This document shows positions 34,486 through 43,615 of a DNA stretch of 47,194 nt, piece after piece. How positions within the stretch are numbered: position 1 is the stretch's first letter; each line of letters starts with the position of its first letter. The position numbers and the translations under genes are program-made. Under the pieces are notes generated by a model. It was not told the DNA's origin. It was given only the letters and a program-made list of their open reading frames with translations, and did no database searches. Where the stretch lies: the NCBI GenBank assembly GCA_030615025.1, contig JAUXAB010000023.1:1-47194 (forward strand), in the 5' to 3' direction. The stretch is from Phycisphaerae bacterium (GTDB lineage: Bacteria; Planctomycetota; Phycisphaerae; Sedimentisphaerales; Anaerobacaceae).

Positions 34486-35076
34486 ATGACAAACTCGACA
34501 AAAAAACTTGTTCTGGCATTTGTTGCAGCCGTGATGATGGCAATGCCTTGCATGGCTCAGGACGTGGAGCCGCCTTTTACGTGGGAAGGGAAAGGGACGG
34601 CGTCGTTGATCAGCGAAGGTGGAATTGAAGAATTCGATTTTCAATTCGAAATGTCGATTGACGAACAGGGGATGGTTGACGGAAAAGCAAGCAATGAAGA
34701 CGGATCCTCGAAAATAAAGCATGTCTTCTATACCGAAAAGAAGCAATATGATTGGCCCGGCTTCTTCACAAGGAATATCGTCATTGTTCTTATGTTCAAC
34801 GAATATGGCGACAATCCGATGTTAAGCGTTTTGAACGGACGGATCCTGGGCGACAGGTTTCTCTATGGCGAAATGATGCTCACCGAGTATGAAGAAGGCA
34901 GTGACACGGCGAAAGCACTTGGCATCGGCAATCCCGAGGCGACTTTGATGGAAGGAGATGAACTGCCGAATAGCTTAAAATCGGTGCTGAAAAAATGCGT
35001 GCCCATTGGTATCGTGAAAATCGAAGGTGATTACAGAAACGAAGAAGCAAGCGCTGCGGCAGGCGATGAGGGTTGA
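34486..35076 (+). CDS. Secreted protein of unknown function
   Basis: A 196-residue exported protein with a signal peptide (TKKLVLAFVAAVMMAMPCMA), then a beta-rich acidic domain: TWEGKGTASLISEGGIEEFD (about residues 31-50), FQFEMSIDEQGMVDGKASN, and a second half with ILGDRFLYGEMMLTEYEEG. It resembles no family I can name. GGAG lies seven bases before the ATG. It sits exactly where the middle of a duplicated aldo/keto reductase should be: a reductase 5' fragment precedes it, and its last codons (from 35062) come from the reductase 3' end in another frame. So its C-terminus AGDEG is partly borrowed. Confidence 0.7.
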   Translation: MTNSTKKLVLAFVAAVMMAMPCMAQDVEPPFTWEGKGTASLISEGGIEEFDFQFEMSIDEQGMVDGKASNEDGSSKIKHVFYTEKKQYDWPGFFTRNIVIVLMFNEYGDNPMLSVLNGRILGDRFLYGEMMLTEYEEGSDTAKALGIGNPEATLMEGDELPNSLKSVLKKCVPIGIVKIEGDYRNEEASAAAGDEG

Positions 35077-35190
35077 TTGACCAGAGAGCGTGTGTGGATC
35101 ACCCAGATCCAGCCCTTACTTGACACGACGTAAAGAGTACCGTTGGCCGCGACCGGCGAAGAATCTCCCAAGTAGGCGGGCGCTAATTGG
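35062..35190 (-). pseudogene. PQQ-like propeller remnant (left copy)
   Basis: Read on the minus strand this gives APAYLGDSSPVAANGTLYVV, then SSKGWIWVIHT, the wording of a PQQ-type beta-propeller repeat. The part 35062-35164 recurs at 36267-36368 with only about three differences. In both places it overlaps the end of an aldo/keto reductase or its remnant, so it was carried in the duplication. Confidence 0.5.
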
Positions 35191-35216
35191 AGCAGATCGT
35201 TTAAGGAGTCGCCAGA

Positions 35217-36284
35217 ATGAACAGGACGAACAAAATGAACAAGAGCAACAGAATGAGCGATGAACTGGGACGACGTGAGTTTCTTAAGAGGGCCACTCAA
35301 GTCGCCGCGGCCGGTGTGATTTCAACGGGCATTGCATCCGGGGCCGTGCCGAAGGAAAAGAAGATCGATCTGGCCGATACGATTCCAACCCGCGTGCTCG
35401 GCAAAACCGGAGTGAAACTGCCGATCCTCGGCTACGGCGGCGCCGGGGTTGTCAAGGTTTGGGGCAGTCCTCTTTCGCCTGAGGACCGTGTGAAGCTGGT
35501 TCGCTACGCCTACGATCGAGGTGTGCGCTACTACGATACGGGGGGCAACTACATGGAAGGCCAGGCGATTCTCGGCGAGGCGCTGAAGGACGTACGCGAC
35601 AACGTCTATCTGGTCTCGAAGGTCGAGACGACCGTTCCGGGCTGGGTGCGCATGGCGGTTGAGAAATCGCTCAAAGAACTGCAGACCGATTACCTTGACG
35701 CCATCCTGATCCACGGCACGCCGGGTATCGAGCAAATGACCGTCGAGCAAGTGATGAAGATCCACGGCGAGCTGGTCAAACTTCGCGACGAACGCGTCGT
35801 CCGGTTCATCGGGTTCTCGGCGCACTCCTACTTCGATAAGGCGCTGGCCTTGATTTCCTCCGGCGGGTTCGACCAGTGTATGTTGTCGTACGGCTATATC
35901 CCGAGAGGGCACGATCAAATATTTTCGGCCAGGATGGTCGAGCTGCGCAATGCGTGCATCGCTAAGGCCCACGAACGCGACATGGGCATCGTCTCCATGA
36001 AGGCCGTCGGCGCCGGCGTTCTCGGTGCATGGTCAGGATACGTTGTGCCGGGATTCGACGCCAAACGCCTCGAGCAACTGCCCGCGGCCGCAATCCGCTA
36101 TGTGCTGCAAGACAAGCGGATTCATCTGCTGACGATCGGAATGCGTCTGAGGGAAGAGGTAGATGCCAACATCAAGACGCTTTCGGGCGATGCAACGTAC
36201 ACCTTGGACGATCGGGCGCTTCTTGCGGAGTTCTGCGCAAAAGCACTCGACAGCGACCCTATCAAGGCGATGAGGGTTGATTGA
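35217..36284 (+). CDS. Tat-exported aldo/keto reductase
   Basis: A 355-residue oxidoreductase of the aldo/keto reductase superfamily with a twin-arginine signal (GRREFLKRATQVAAAGVIST, about residues 17-36). The catalytic tetrad is visible: Asp and Tyr in YYDTGGNY (about 107-114), Lys in LVSKVETT and His in ILIHGTPG. Export suggests it folds with its cofactor in the cytoplasm before transport, as Tat substrates do. GGAG lies eight bases before the ATG. A damaged duplicate lies immediately upstream (34209-35164). The substrate is unknown; sugar or aldehyde reduction or oxidation is the family norm. Confidence 0.88.
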   Translation: MNRTNKMNKSNRMSDELGRREFLKRATQVAAAGVISTGIASGAVPKEKKIDLADTIPTRVLGKTGVKLPILGYGGAGVVKVWGSPLSPEDRVKLVRYAYDRGVRYYDTGGNYMEGQAILGEALKDVRDNVYLVSKVETTVPGWVRMAVEKSLKELQTDYLDAILIHGTPGIEQMTVEQVMKIHGELVKLRDERVVRFIGFSAHSYFDKALALISSGGFDQCMLSYGYIPRGHDQIFSARMVELRNACIAKAHERDMGIVSMKAVGAGVLGAWSGYVVPGFDAKRLEQLPAAAIRYVLQDKRIHLLTIGMRLREEVDANIKTLSGDATYTLDDRALLAEFCAKALDSDPIKAMRVD

Positions 36285-36368
36285 CCAGAGAGCGTGTGTG
36301 GACCGCCCAGATCCAGCCCTTACTTGACACGACGTAAAGAGTACCGTTCGCCGCGACCGGCGAAGAAT
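36267..36368. repeat. Direct repeat D2, right copy
   Basis: Matches 35062-35164 at about 97%. It includes the last codons of the intact reductase and the same minus-strand PQQ-like wording (SSPVAANGTLYVVSSKGW). Confidence 0.85.
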
Positions 36369-36400
36369 GAACCTTATGTTTTATTGGTCAGGAGAAATAA

Positions 36401-38188
36401 ATGTTTTGTAATAACAAACCCCAGAAGAGCATGACGTTGGAGAAGGTTGCATTGGTTCTGTTATTGGCTGTATTTGCGGCACAAAGTACGATGGCGGCAC
36501 AAACTTTGCCCCCCGCCAACCAGTGGATTCCGCAAGATGCGGTGATTTCGCTGGAGCTGTCACAGCCGAAAGCGTTGCTCGAATTATTCGCGGGCGAGAA
36601 AGCGACCGCGGCTGTCACTGCGCTGCCGGTCTACCAGAAGCAGGCATCGACACCTCAGTTCAAAGAGTTCCTCAATGTGATCGAGTTCCTGGAGATCACT
36701 TTAGATACAGATTGGCGAACCGGCCTGTCGAAGCTGACCGGCGGAGGCATCACGTTTGCTATATGTCCCGAGGATACGCTGATTCTGATAATCGACGCCG
36801 AAGATGAGCACATGCTGGAGCAGACTCACGAGATATTCCTCAACATAGCCCGAGGTGAGGCTGAGAAACAAGGTCAGCCGAACCGAGTGGAGTCCACGCA
36901 GTACGAGGATGTCACAACATGGACGTTCAACGGCAAGGAAGCGCATGCGATCATCGGCAAGCGGCTGGTCATCGCCAACCGCCCGGAAGGGCTCAAAGCC
37001 GTTCTGGAACTACGCGCCAATGGCGCGAGCGAAAACCTGACATCGAAAGCCACTTACCAGGCGGCCAAGCGAGCGGCGGGCCCCGATTCGGTGGCCACAG
37101 TCTTTGCCGATTTGTTAATTTTGAAAAACATCCCGGAGATTGCCGGGCTTCTGGAACAGTCGAGCAACAGTCCACTGGCGGCGCTGTTCTTCGCCGGAAT
37201 TGTCGAAGCGGTGCGCGATTCGAGCTGGCTGGCATTGGGACTGCATATCGAAGACAACACGCTTCTCTTTCGGGCGTCGGTAGACGGCAAGACGGTAGCT
37301 CCGACAAGTCCCGTTGCCTTTGCCTTGCCCAGCAAGGTCGGTGATGGTGCCCTGCCGAACCTGTCGGTACCCCGTCGCATTGCCGCGTTAAGTCTGTATC
37401 GTGACCTGCATCAGTTCTACGCCGCGAAGGATGACCTCTTCCCGGAACGCACGTCCGGCCTGATATTCTTCGAGAACATGATGGGTATCTTCTTCAGTGG
37501 CCGTGACCTGACCAACGAGGTTCTGATAGAGACTCAACCTGAAATCCGTCTCGTAGTGGCTGAGCAGGAGTACGACCCCGCGATCGGCACGCCGCAGATT
37601 AAGTTTCCCGCCTTTGCCGCAATCTTTCGGCTTCGCCACCCGGAGCAGTTCAAGGAAGTAGCTGAGGAGGCGTGGCAGAAGGCGGTAGGTCTGATCAACT
37701 TCACCCGTGGCCAGCAAGCCATGCCGGGACTCATCATCGACCGTCCCTTCCAGGGAAAAACAAAGTATACAGTAGCCTACTTCTCGACCTCCGGGATCGA
37801 AGACAAGACCAATCTGGACTCGCGATTCAATGTCCGTCCCGCTTTGGCCATGCCGGGCGAATACCTGATCCTCAGCTCGACCGATGGTTTGGCCCGAGAC
37901 CTGATCGATGCCCTACATCAAGAGACCGAACAGACTCCCAAACCATTGGCCGGAACCCACAGCCTGGTTGAAATCGAAGGAGGCCAATTGGCCTCGATAC
38001 TTGAAGCCAACCGCAAGACGTTGATCCGGCAGAACATGGTCAACAAAGGCAACACACAAGAGCAGGCCGAATCTGCCACCGATATGCTCATCAGCCTGCT
38101 GAAGTTTTTGGACCGCGCAAAGTTGGGTATTGGAGTGCACGAGGGTCTAACCCGATTTCGCCTGGAGCTGAAGCTGAACTTGCAATAA
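36401..38188 (+). CDS. Secreted protein of unknown function, upstream of DUF1800/DUF1501
   Basis: A 595-residue exported protein; the signal peptide is at about residues 8-33 (LEKVALVLLLAVFAAQSTMAA). The body looks like a large alpha/beta protein with hydrophobic strand and amphipathic helix alternation (PQDAVISLELSQPKALLELF, WRTGLSKLTGGGITFAICPE, IIGKRLVIANRPEGLKAVLE). It resembles DUF3352-like exported proteins of planctomycetes, but I am not certain. AGGAG lies six bases before the ATG. It is 78 bp before the DUF1800 gene on the same strand, likely one transcription unit. Confidence 0.7.
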   Translation: MFCNNKPQKSMTLEKVALVLLLAVFAAQSTMAAQTLPPANQWIPQDAVISLELSQPKALLELFAGEKATAAVTALPVYQKQASTPQFKEFLNVIEFLEITLDTDWRTGLSKLTGGGITFAICPEDTLILIIDAEDEHMLEQTHEIFLNIARGEAEKQGQPNRVESTQYEDVTTWTFNGKEAHAIIGKRLVIANRPEGLKAVLELRANGASENLTSKATYQAAKRAAGPDSVATVFADLLILKNIPEIAGLLEQSSNSPLAALFFAGIVEAVRDSSWLALGLHIEDNTLLFRASVDGKTVAPTSPVAFALPSKVGDGALPNLSVPRRIAALSLYRDLHQFYAAKDDLFPERTSGLIFFENMMGIFFSGRDLTNEVLIETQPEIRLVVAEQEYDPAIGTPQIKFPAFAAIFRLRHPEQFKEVAEEAWQKAVGLINFTRGQQAMPGLIIDRPFQGKTKYTVAYFSTSGIEDKTNLDSRFNVRPALAMPGEYLILSSTDGLARDLIDALHQETEQTPKPLAGTHSLVEIEGGQLASILEANRKTLIRQNMVNKGNTQEQAESATDMLISLLKFLDRAKLGIGVHEGLTRFRLELKLNLQ

Positions 38189-38266
38189 CTGCGGATATGC
38201 GCTAACGTCAACCACGAGCTCAAACTATGTGGTACGTTGGTTGGCAATACCGAAAGGGAGTCTCTC

Positions 38267-39694
38267 ATGGCTGTGCAAATCGACAAACCGCCGGGCCAAT
38301 ATCAATCAGGGCAAGCCGGCCCGGCAGCATCTGAAAAGCTCGGTGATCCGGGGTGGGCCTGGGCTGCGTATCAACCGGACGCTTGGCAGCCCTGGAATCT
38401 TGCTCAAGCCGGGCACCTGTTCCGACGCGCAGCTTTCGGGGCCGACTGGGACCAACTGCAGCAGGCGCTCTCTGATGGGCCGCAACGAACCATTGATAAG
38501 CTGTTGCGGCCGCAAGCCAACATAGCAGCGTTTAACCGCGAGCATGACGAATATGAAAGCTCGACCGCCAGTTCCACCGACAGCCTACGGGCTTGGTGGC
38601 TGCGGAGGATTATCCAGACGCCGCATCCGCTTCTGGAGAAGATGACGCTGTTCTGGCACAGCCATTTCGCCGCCAATGGTGCGAAGGTCAAGAACGCCCG
38701 GTTGATGCAACGACACGTCCAACTTCTGCGAAGTCAAGCCCTGAATTCGTTCAGGGCCCTGCTGAAAGCTATTTCGCGTGACCCCGCAGTTCTAATCTGG
38801 CTCGGGGCTGAGGCCAATCGCAAAGCACTTCCGAATGAGAACTTCGCCCGGTCGCTCATGGAAGCCTTCACCCTGGGAGCCGGTCACTACACGAAAAAGG
38901 ACGTCCGCGAAGCTGCCAGGGCCTTTACCGGCTGGTTTGTGTTGAGGGGCCAGCTTCGCTATATCTCTCGCGAACACGACGGGAATGTCAAGCAGATCCT
39001 CGGTCAAAAAGGCAACTTCACGAGCGATGATGTGGTGCGGATCGTGCTCGAACAGCCGGCCACATCGCGGACGCTGGTCCGTAAGCTGTACCGCTGGCTT
39101 ATTTGTGAGACCGCCGAACCCGACCCGAAGCTGATTGCCCCGCTGGCTCAATCCTTCGCAAAAGACTACGATGTACTAAAACTCGTTGAGACGATGCTCC
39201 GGTCCAACCTGTTCTTCTCCCGAGTGGCATATCGCCGGCGGATTAAATGCCCGGTCGAGTTCGCTCTGGGCATCGTAAAAGGTCTGGAAGGGGTGGTCTC
39301 CACAACGCAGCTTGCGCAAGACCTGGCCGACCTCGGTCAGAATCTATACAGCCCACCGACGGTGAAAGGCTGGACCGGAGGGCGGCACTGGATCAATAGC
39401 GCTACACTGGTAAGACGCCACAACCTGGCCATGGCATTGCTGCGAGGCTCGGGGCCCTATGCTAACAAACTCAATCCCTGGGCCGTCGCCAAAAAACACG
39501 GGTGCTCAACACCTGAATCCGCCGCTCGTTTCCTGCTTGACCTGTTCCTGCAGGGTGACCTGGGGCCTGATGTTCGTGACGCCCTGCTAAAAAAAATCCA
39601 AACACCTGCAGCTGCCGACGGTGATGACCCGGCAGGAACGTTACGTCGTTTTGCACATGAGATAGTAACACTGCCTGATTTTCACTTGGCCTGA
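38267..39694 (+). CDS. DUF1800 family protein
   Basis: A 475-residue protein with strong DUF1800 wording: HLFRRAAFGADWDQLQQAL (about residues 48-66), KMTLFWHSHFAANG, NENFARSLMEAFTLGAGHYT (about 196-215), then DVREAARAFTGWF and KGWTGGRHWINSATLVRRHN near the end. The function is unknown; members nearly always stand before a DUF1501 gene, as here (17 bp). No clear signal peptide is seen. ATG 38267 has GGGAG six bases upstream; the longer frame from 38237 lacks such a site. Confidence 0.9.
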   Translation: MAVQIDKPPGQYQSGQAGPAASEKLGDPGWAWAAYQPDAWQPWNLAQAGHLFRRAAFGADWDQLQQALSDGPQRTIDKLLRPQANIAAFNREHDEYESSTASSTDSLRAWWLRRIIQTPHPLLEKMTLFWHSHFAANGAKVKNARLMQRHVQLLRSQALNSFRALLKAISRDPAVLIWLGAEANRKALPNENFARSLMEAFTLGAGHYTKKDVREAARAFTGWFVLRGQLRYISREHDGNVKQILGQKGNFTSDDVVRIVLEQPATSRTLVRKLYRWLICETAEPDPKLIAPLAQSFAKDYDVLKLVETMLRSNLFFSRVAYRRRIKCPVEFALGIVKGLEGVVSTTQLAQDLADLGQNLYSPPTVKGWTGGRHWINSATLVRRHNLAMALLRGSGPYANKLNPWAVAKKHGCSTPESAARFLLDLFLQGDLGPDVRDALLKKIQTPAAADGDDPAGTLRRFAHEIVTLPDFHLA

Positions 39695-39711
39695 ATTTGG
39701 GAGAAAATACC

Positions 39712-40968
39712 ATGTTTTATACACGACGCGATTTTTTAAAGGCTGCTTTAGGGACCTCGACCCTGCTATCGTTTGCGTCCGCCGCACCGAACTTCCTGGT
39801 TCGCTCAGTTATGGCTGCCGCACCGCGGCGCAAAGAACGTGACACAGTCCTCGTGGTGGTCCAGCTCTCCGGCGGAAACGACGGTCTGAATACCGTCGTC
39901 CCCTACGAAGACGATGAGTACGCCCGAAACCGCCCCACCCTGCGCCTGCCGACAAAAGAGCTGCACAAAATCGACTCGGAAATGGGCTTGCACCCACGGA
40001 TGGGAGCGTTCGCGCGGTTGTACAAGGAGGGACACCTAAGTATCGTCCAGGGCGTGGGCTACCCGAATTCAGATCGCTCTCATGAGGGTGCGATGCGGAT
40101 ATGGCACACCGCCGATCCCGACCAGCCAAATCGCCAAACCGGTTGGCTGGGCCGGGCTATCGACAGCGTCTGGAATCCGAACAAAACAAACGCACCCGCC
40201 GTATTTGTCGGGCCGACCGCCCGGCCGTTCGGCCTGAACGCAGAGAACGCAATCGTCCCGTCCATCCGCTCGCTTCGCGACCTCATGACCGGCCAAATGC
40301 CCGGCTATTCAAACGACCAATCTCAAAAGAAACACGCGGCCGAACTTCCCCGTGCAGATAAGGGGAACCCACTGTTGGGTTTCTTACAGCATTCCACGCT
40401 GAACGCCTACACTAACAGCCGGCGAATCGAGGCGGTGGCCAAAACGGCAGCCAACACGGCCGAATACCCGTCGCTGGCGCTTGCCGGGAGCTTCCGTACG
40501 GTCGCCCAGCTTATCCGGGCCGATGTCGGTATCCGGATCTTCTTCATGGAATTCAGTGGTGGCGGGATAGGCGGCTTTGATAACCACGCCAATCAATTAG
40601 GCAACCATTGCGCCTTGCTGCACCAGTTGTCCGAGTCAGTAGCAGCCTTTGTCCACGATTTGAAGCGGGACAAGCTGCTGGATCGGGTCCTGCTGATGAC
40701 GTTCTCGGAATTCGGCCGAACCGTCAAGGAAAATGGCCGGCGCGGCACCGGGCACGGCGCCGCTGCCCCTGTGTTCCTGGCCGGGGGCAAGCTAAAAGGT
40801 GGTCTCATAGGCCCACGCCCCAGCCTCACTGATCTGGATAACGGCGCCCCGAAGTTCCACACCGACTTCCGCCGGGTCTATGCAACCGTGTTGGACCAAT
40901 GGCTTGGCTTTGAAAGCCGGACCGTGCTCGACAGACAGTTCGAACCGCTCGATGTCCTCAATGTTTGA
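39712..40968 (+). CDS. DUF1501 family protein, Tat-exported
   Basis: A 418-residue protein with a Tat signal (YTRRDFLKAALGTSTLLSFA). The DUF1501 core follows: VVVQLSGGNDGLNTVVPYED (about residues 46-65), MGLHPRMGAFARLYKEGHLS, NSDRSHEGAMRIWHT and the C-terminal TFSEFGRTVKENGRRGTGHG, which recalls alkaline-phosphatase-fold metal sites. ATG 39712 has GGGAG eight bases upstream; a TTG at 39697 is unlikely. It is probably exported and may act with the DUF1800 protein. It is convergent with the glycosidase gene, whose end is 22 bp away. Confidence 0.9.
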   Translation: MFYTRRDFLKAALGTSTLLSFASAAPNFLVRSVMAAAPRRKERDTVLVVVQLSGGNDGLNTVVPYEDDEYARNRPTLRLPTKELHKIDSEMGLHPRMGAFARLYKEGHLSIVQGVGYPNSDRSHEGAMRIWHTADPDQPNRQTGWLGRAIDSVWNPNKTNAPAVFVGPTARPFGLNAENAIVPSIRSLRDLMTGQMPGYSNDQSQKKHAAELPRADKGNPLLGFLQHSTLNAYTNSRRIEAVAKTAANTAEYPSLALAGSFRTVAQLIRADVGIRIFFMEFSGGGIGGFDNHANQLGNHCALLHQLSESVAAFVHDLKRDKLLDRVLLMTFSEFGRTVKENGRRGTGHGAAAPVFLAGGKLKGGLIGPRPSLTDLDNGAPKFHTDFRRVYATVLDQWLGFESRTVLDRQFEPLDVLNV

Positions 40969-40990
40969 CTTCTCCGACTCGCGGCTTCGC

Positions 40991-43102
40991 TTAAGGCAGA
41001 CTAACTAACCCGGGGATTTGCTTAAACAATGGCGCAGCACTCTCACGGTATATCCTGACAACCTTTGGAAAGTCCCAGTGGTTTTTCTGATCGGACCGCA
41101 CTACAACTTCGATGCCTTTTACCGATTCCACGAGTTGGCGCGACCTGGGTAGATACACGAAGATCCGCTTAGGTGGCTGTCGACGGGGCGGGTCAAGTTT
41201 CACCTGTACGCCCTTTTCTGTGCCGGTCACTTGCAGACTCATCAGGCCAAAATGCGTAGGTGCACGCTCGATACGGATTTCCTTACCCTCGGCCAACCAC
41301 CAGTCGGGCACAGCCATTAACAGATGCAGTTCGTCGCCGCGCTCATGAACGAGCATGTGCCGAAGCATAATCGCATAATTAGACGCTCCCGTGGGATGGG
41401 GAATGGTATCGCTCCACGCAAAACGACGCTTGTAATAGATACCTTCGGGGAATGCATGTGTCGCGGTGGAGTGCAGAAGATACCAGTAGAAGTCTTCGAC
41501 TACGTGCTCATGCTCTCCGCGCACGAGGGAAGCCATAGTGGTGTAGGCGGACATGTAGGGGTGGATAGCATCCGCATGACCAAGCCACCGAATAGTACCC
41601 TCGATGAAACCGGCGCCGAAATTTTCTCGCACTTCGGCGATTAGTGCGGCAATACGCGGGTCGTCCCGGTCAAAAAGCTCAGTAGGCCAGAGAGTCTCGG
41701 TATTGCCCCAGTGGGTGCCGGCCTTTTCCCAGCTCGGGGGGAAGTGAGCAAGACCGGTCTGCTTCCAGGCCGAGTCGATGGCGTCGCGATAAAACCCGGC
41801 TTCTCGGAGCAACTCTTCAGCCTCGTCGATTCTACCCAGTGCCTGCGCCGCATCAGCAGCGCATAACAACCCGCGCAAGTTCCAGAAGTCGTAACCTACG
41901 ATGTGGTGCTTGCCACCCCACAGATATTCTCCGTCGGCTGGGGCGTTAGGCAGCAAGCCAAAAAACGGCGAATCAGCGGGCGCCCGGCGGCGAGCCTTCA
42001 TCATCCATTCTACAGCTCGGCGCATCTGAGGATACACTTTTATGAGCCATTGGCGATCACCGGTGATCTTATAGAATTGCCAGAGGACCCACAAGGCTTG
42101 GCCATTGGCATCGAACTGGTTTTTCTGGGACTCGAACCGACCATCGGACCTTTGGTGGTTCAGATAGCTGTCTAAGGCCCTTCGGGCAGCCCCTATCAGG
42201 CCGGCCTCTTCAAGCTCCATTACCTGGTACGCCCCATCACGGATATAGAATTCATCATAGAATCCTTCCCCAGCATGTATTTCGCCATGGTCGCTGGCGA
42301 TTAACTGACACACATGCGAGGCCAGATAAGCCTGTGTCGCTTTCTCACAGGGTACTTCAATATGGGTGCCTTTTGTCATAATGCCTCGCCAGTACCGGAC
42401 AGTCCGGTCCAGCCACAGCTTAGCGTCTTCGCAGGCCGCGTCCGATGCGTCTTTGACCGGAAAGAACGGTATCCGCACCACGGCTGTCATGCTTTTGCCG
42501 GGGGGCAGGGACCAGGTGAAATCATTCGACCCTGAGCCCGCCTTTTGGCGGGATCCGCTTCTTTCGACCTGAACCTTTGCCTCTGTCACCGTGTCGCCCG
42601 TGTTGGTGACCTCGGCCAGGATCCAGTTCAGAAAGTTCTCACCTTCAGTAGGCCAGTCGAACGCCTTTTCCCAGTCTTTCACAGTGGGTAGCGGTGTGGC
42701 CCAGAGTGTAAACTCATACTGCACGTACCCGTCTTTGGCCGTGATTAGAATGACGGGCAGCCAACCGTCCAGCAGTGTCTTGGTATGCTTGCGGCTTAAG
42801 GGGGTCAACTGTCGTCCGAATCGTATCTGGACTGTTGCACTTTTTTGGGTGCTGTCACCAATCACAAGCTTGTTTTTAGGTGTGATACGCGTCCCACGAG
42901 CATAGTCTTTGAGCCCAATGACGTTCCACGAATTGCGAAAGTAGTCAAAAGGCTCATCGGCCTGCCCGCCGTGGCTCGCTTGGCGGAGCCAAGTCGCGAC
43001 AGGAAGCGGGCAAGTCAGTCCGTAAGGGCTCCCCAGGAGAGCCAGCGCAGCATAGGCCACTAATCCCATAATCAAGCTCGTCGATAGAGGATGTCGTGTC
43101 AT
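40991..43102 (-). CDS. Exported six-hairpin glycosidase-like protein
   Basis: A 703-residue protein with an N-terminal hydrophobic signal (SLIMGLVAYAALALLG), a beta-rich N-terminal domain (to about residue 260) and an (alpha/alpha)6-barrel: GEGFYDEFYIRDGAYQVMEL, then RSDGRFESQKNQFDANGQAL, YPQMRRAVEWMMKARRRAP and AYTTMASLVRGEHEHVVEDF. This resembles the amylo-alpha-1,6-glucosidase/rhamnosidase-like superfamily. Acidic residues of the FYDEFYIRDG motif are likely in the active site. I use ATG 43102 (AGAGGA about seven bases upstream); the longer frame from 43267 runs through palindromic repeats. The substrate is unknown; a plant or algal polysaccharide fits the window. Confidence 0.78.
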   Translation of the reverse strand: MTRHPLSTSLIMGLVAYAALALLGSPYGLTCPLPVATWLRQASHGGQADEPFDYFRNSWNVIGLKDYARGTRITPKNKLVIGDSTQKSATVQIRFGRQLTPLSRKHTKTLLDGWLPVILITAKDGYVQYEFTLWATPLPTVKDWEKAFDWPTEGENFLNWILAEVTNTGDTVTEAKVQVERSGSRQKAGSGSNDFTWSLPPGKSMTAVVRIPFFPVKDASDAACEDAKLWLDRTVRYWRGIMTKGTHIEVPCEKATQAYLASHVCQLIASDHGEIHAGEGFYDEFYIRDGAYQVMELEEAGLIGAARRALDSYLNHQRSDGRFESQKNQFDANGQALWVLWQFYKITGDRQWLIKVYPQMRRAVEWMMKARRRAPADSPFFGLLPNAPADGEYLWGGKHHIVGYDFWNLRGLLCAADAAQALGRIDEAEELLREAGFYRDAIDSAWKQTGLAHFPPSWEKAGTHWGNTETLWPTELFDRDDPRIAALIAEVRENFGAGFIEGTIRWLGHADAIHPYMSAYTTMASLVRGEHEHVVEDFYWYLLHSTATHAFPEGIYYKRRFAWSDTIPHPTGASNYAIMLRHMLVHERGDELHLLMAVPDWWLAEGKEIRIERAPTHFGLMSLQVTGTEKGVQVKLDPPRRQPPKRIFVYLPRSRQLVESVKGIEVVVRSDQKNHWDFPKVVRIYRESAAPLFKQIPGLVSLP

Positions 43103-43171
43103 GAGTCGTTCCTCTTTCCAGTGAAATTTACCAAATACCAGCCGCCCATAACGTCCTTCATGGGTGGGTGA

Positions 43172-43213
43172 CACGGCCATCCTGGCCGTGATTACACGGG
43201 CTTCAAGCCCGTG
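43172..43213. repeat. Twin perfect hairpins upstream of the glycosidase
   Basis: CACGGCCA-TCC-TGGCCGTG (43172-43190) and CACGGGCTT-C-AAGCCCGTG (43195-43213) stand four bases apart. Both are perfect stems. As written they would lie in the 5' leader of the minus-strand glycosidase gene. Confidence 0.85.
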
Positions 43214-43376
43214 CCACCACACCATAGTACCAGCAGCGAATCGCTCTTGCAACCCCCTTTGGAACACCCCCCGCTGCTGCGATTTTGCGAAGCAAAACGG
43301 CGGGCTCAGAGGTATCGGCTAAGCAAAATAGAGGGACCCCGCAAGGCGGGAACACAAACAAGAATTGTGGGATCGA

Positions 43377-43424
43377 TTAACTTGATAATTCCCTGTGGCT
43401 TGCCACAGGGAATTATCAAGTTAA
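43377..43424. repeat. Perfect 48-bp palindrome
   Basis: The arms 43377-43399 and 43402-43424 are exact complements over 23 bp (TTAACTTGATAATTCCCTGT and three more bases) with a TT centre. It lies in a 1.3-kb gene-free region (43103-44438). It is far longer than a usual operator; a terminator, a cruciform or the trace of a mobile element are all possible. Confidence 0.9.
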
Positions 43425-43615
43425 AGAAGTCCCAAAGTTTCATTTATTGACCGGCATTTCCTATCTAAAACACTTAGCAACACCGCCAAATCTCTCAATT
43501 TCGCTATATTACTGAATTTTACTTGATTCCCCACACTTATGTGCGGGGTAGCTTACGTTCAGCTCGCTGCAAATGAGAAGAGCAGTTATTGCCGATAAGC
43601 GGCTCTTCGTTCTTA

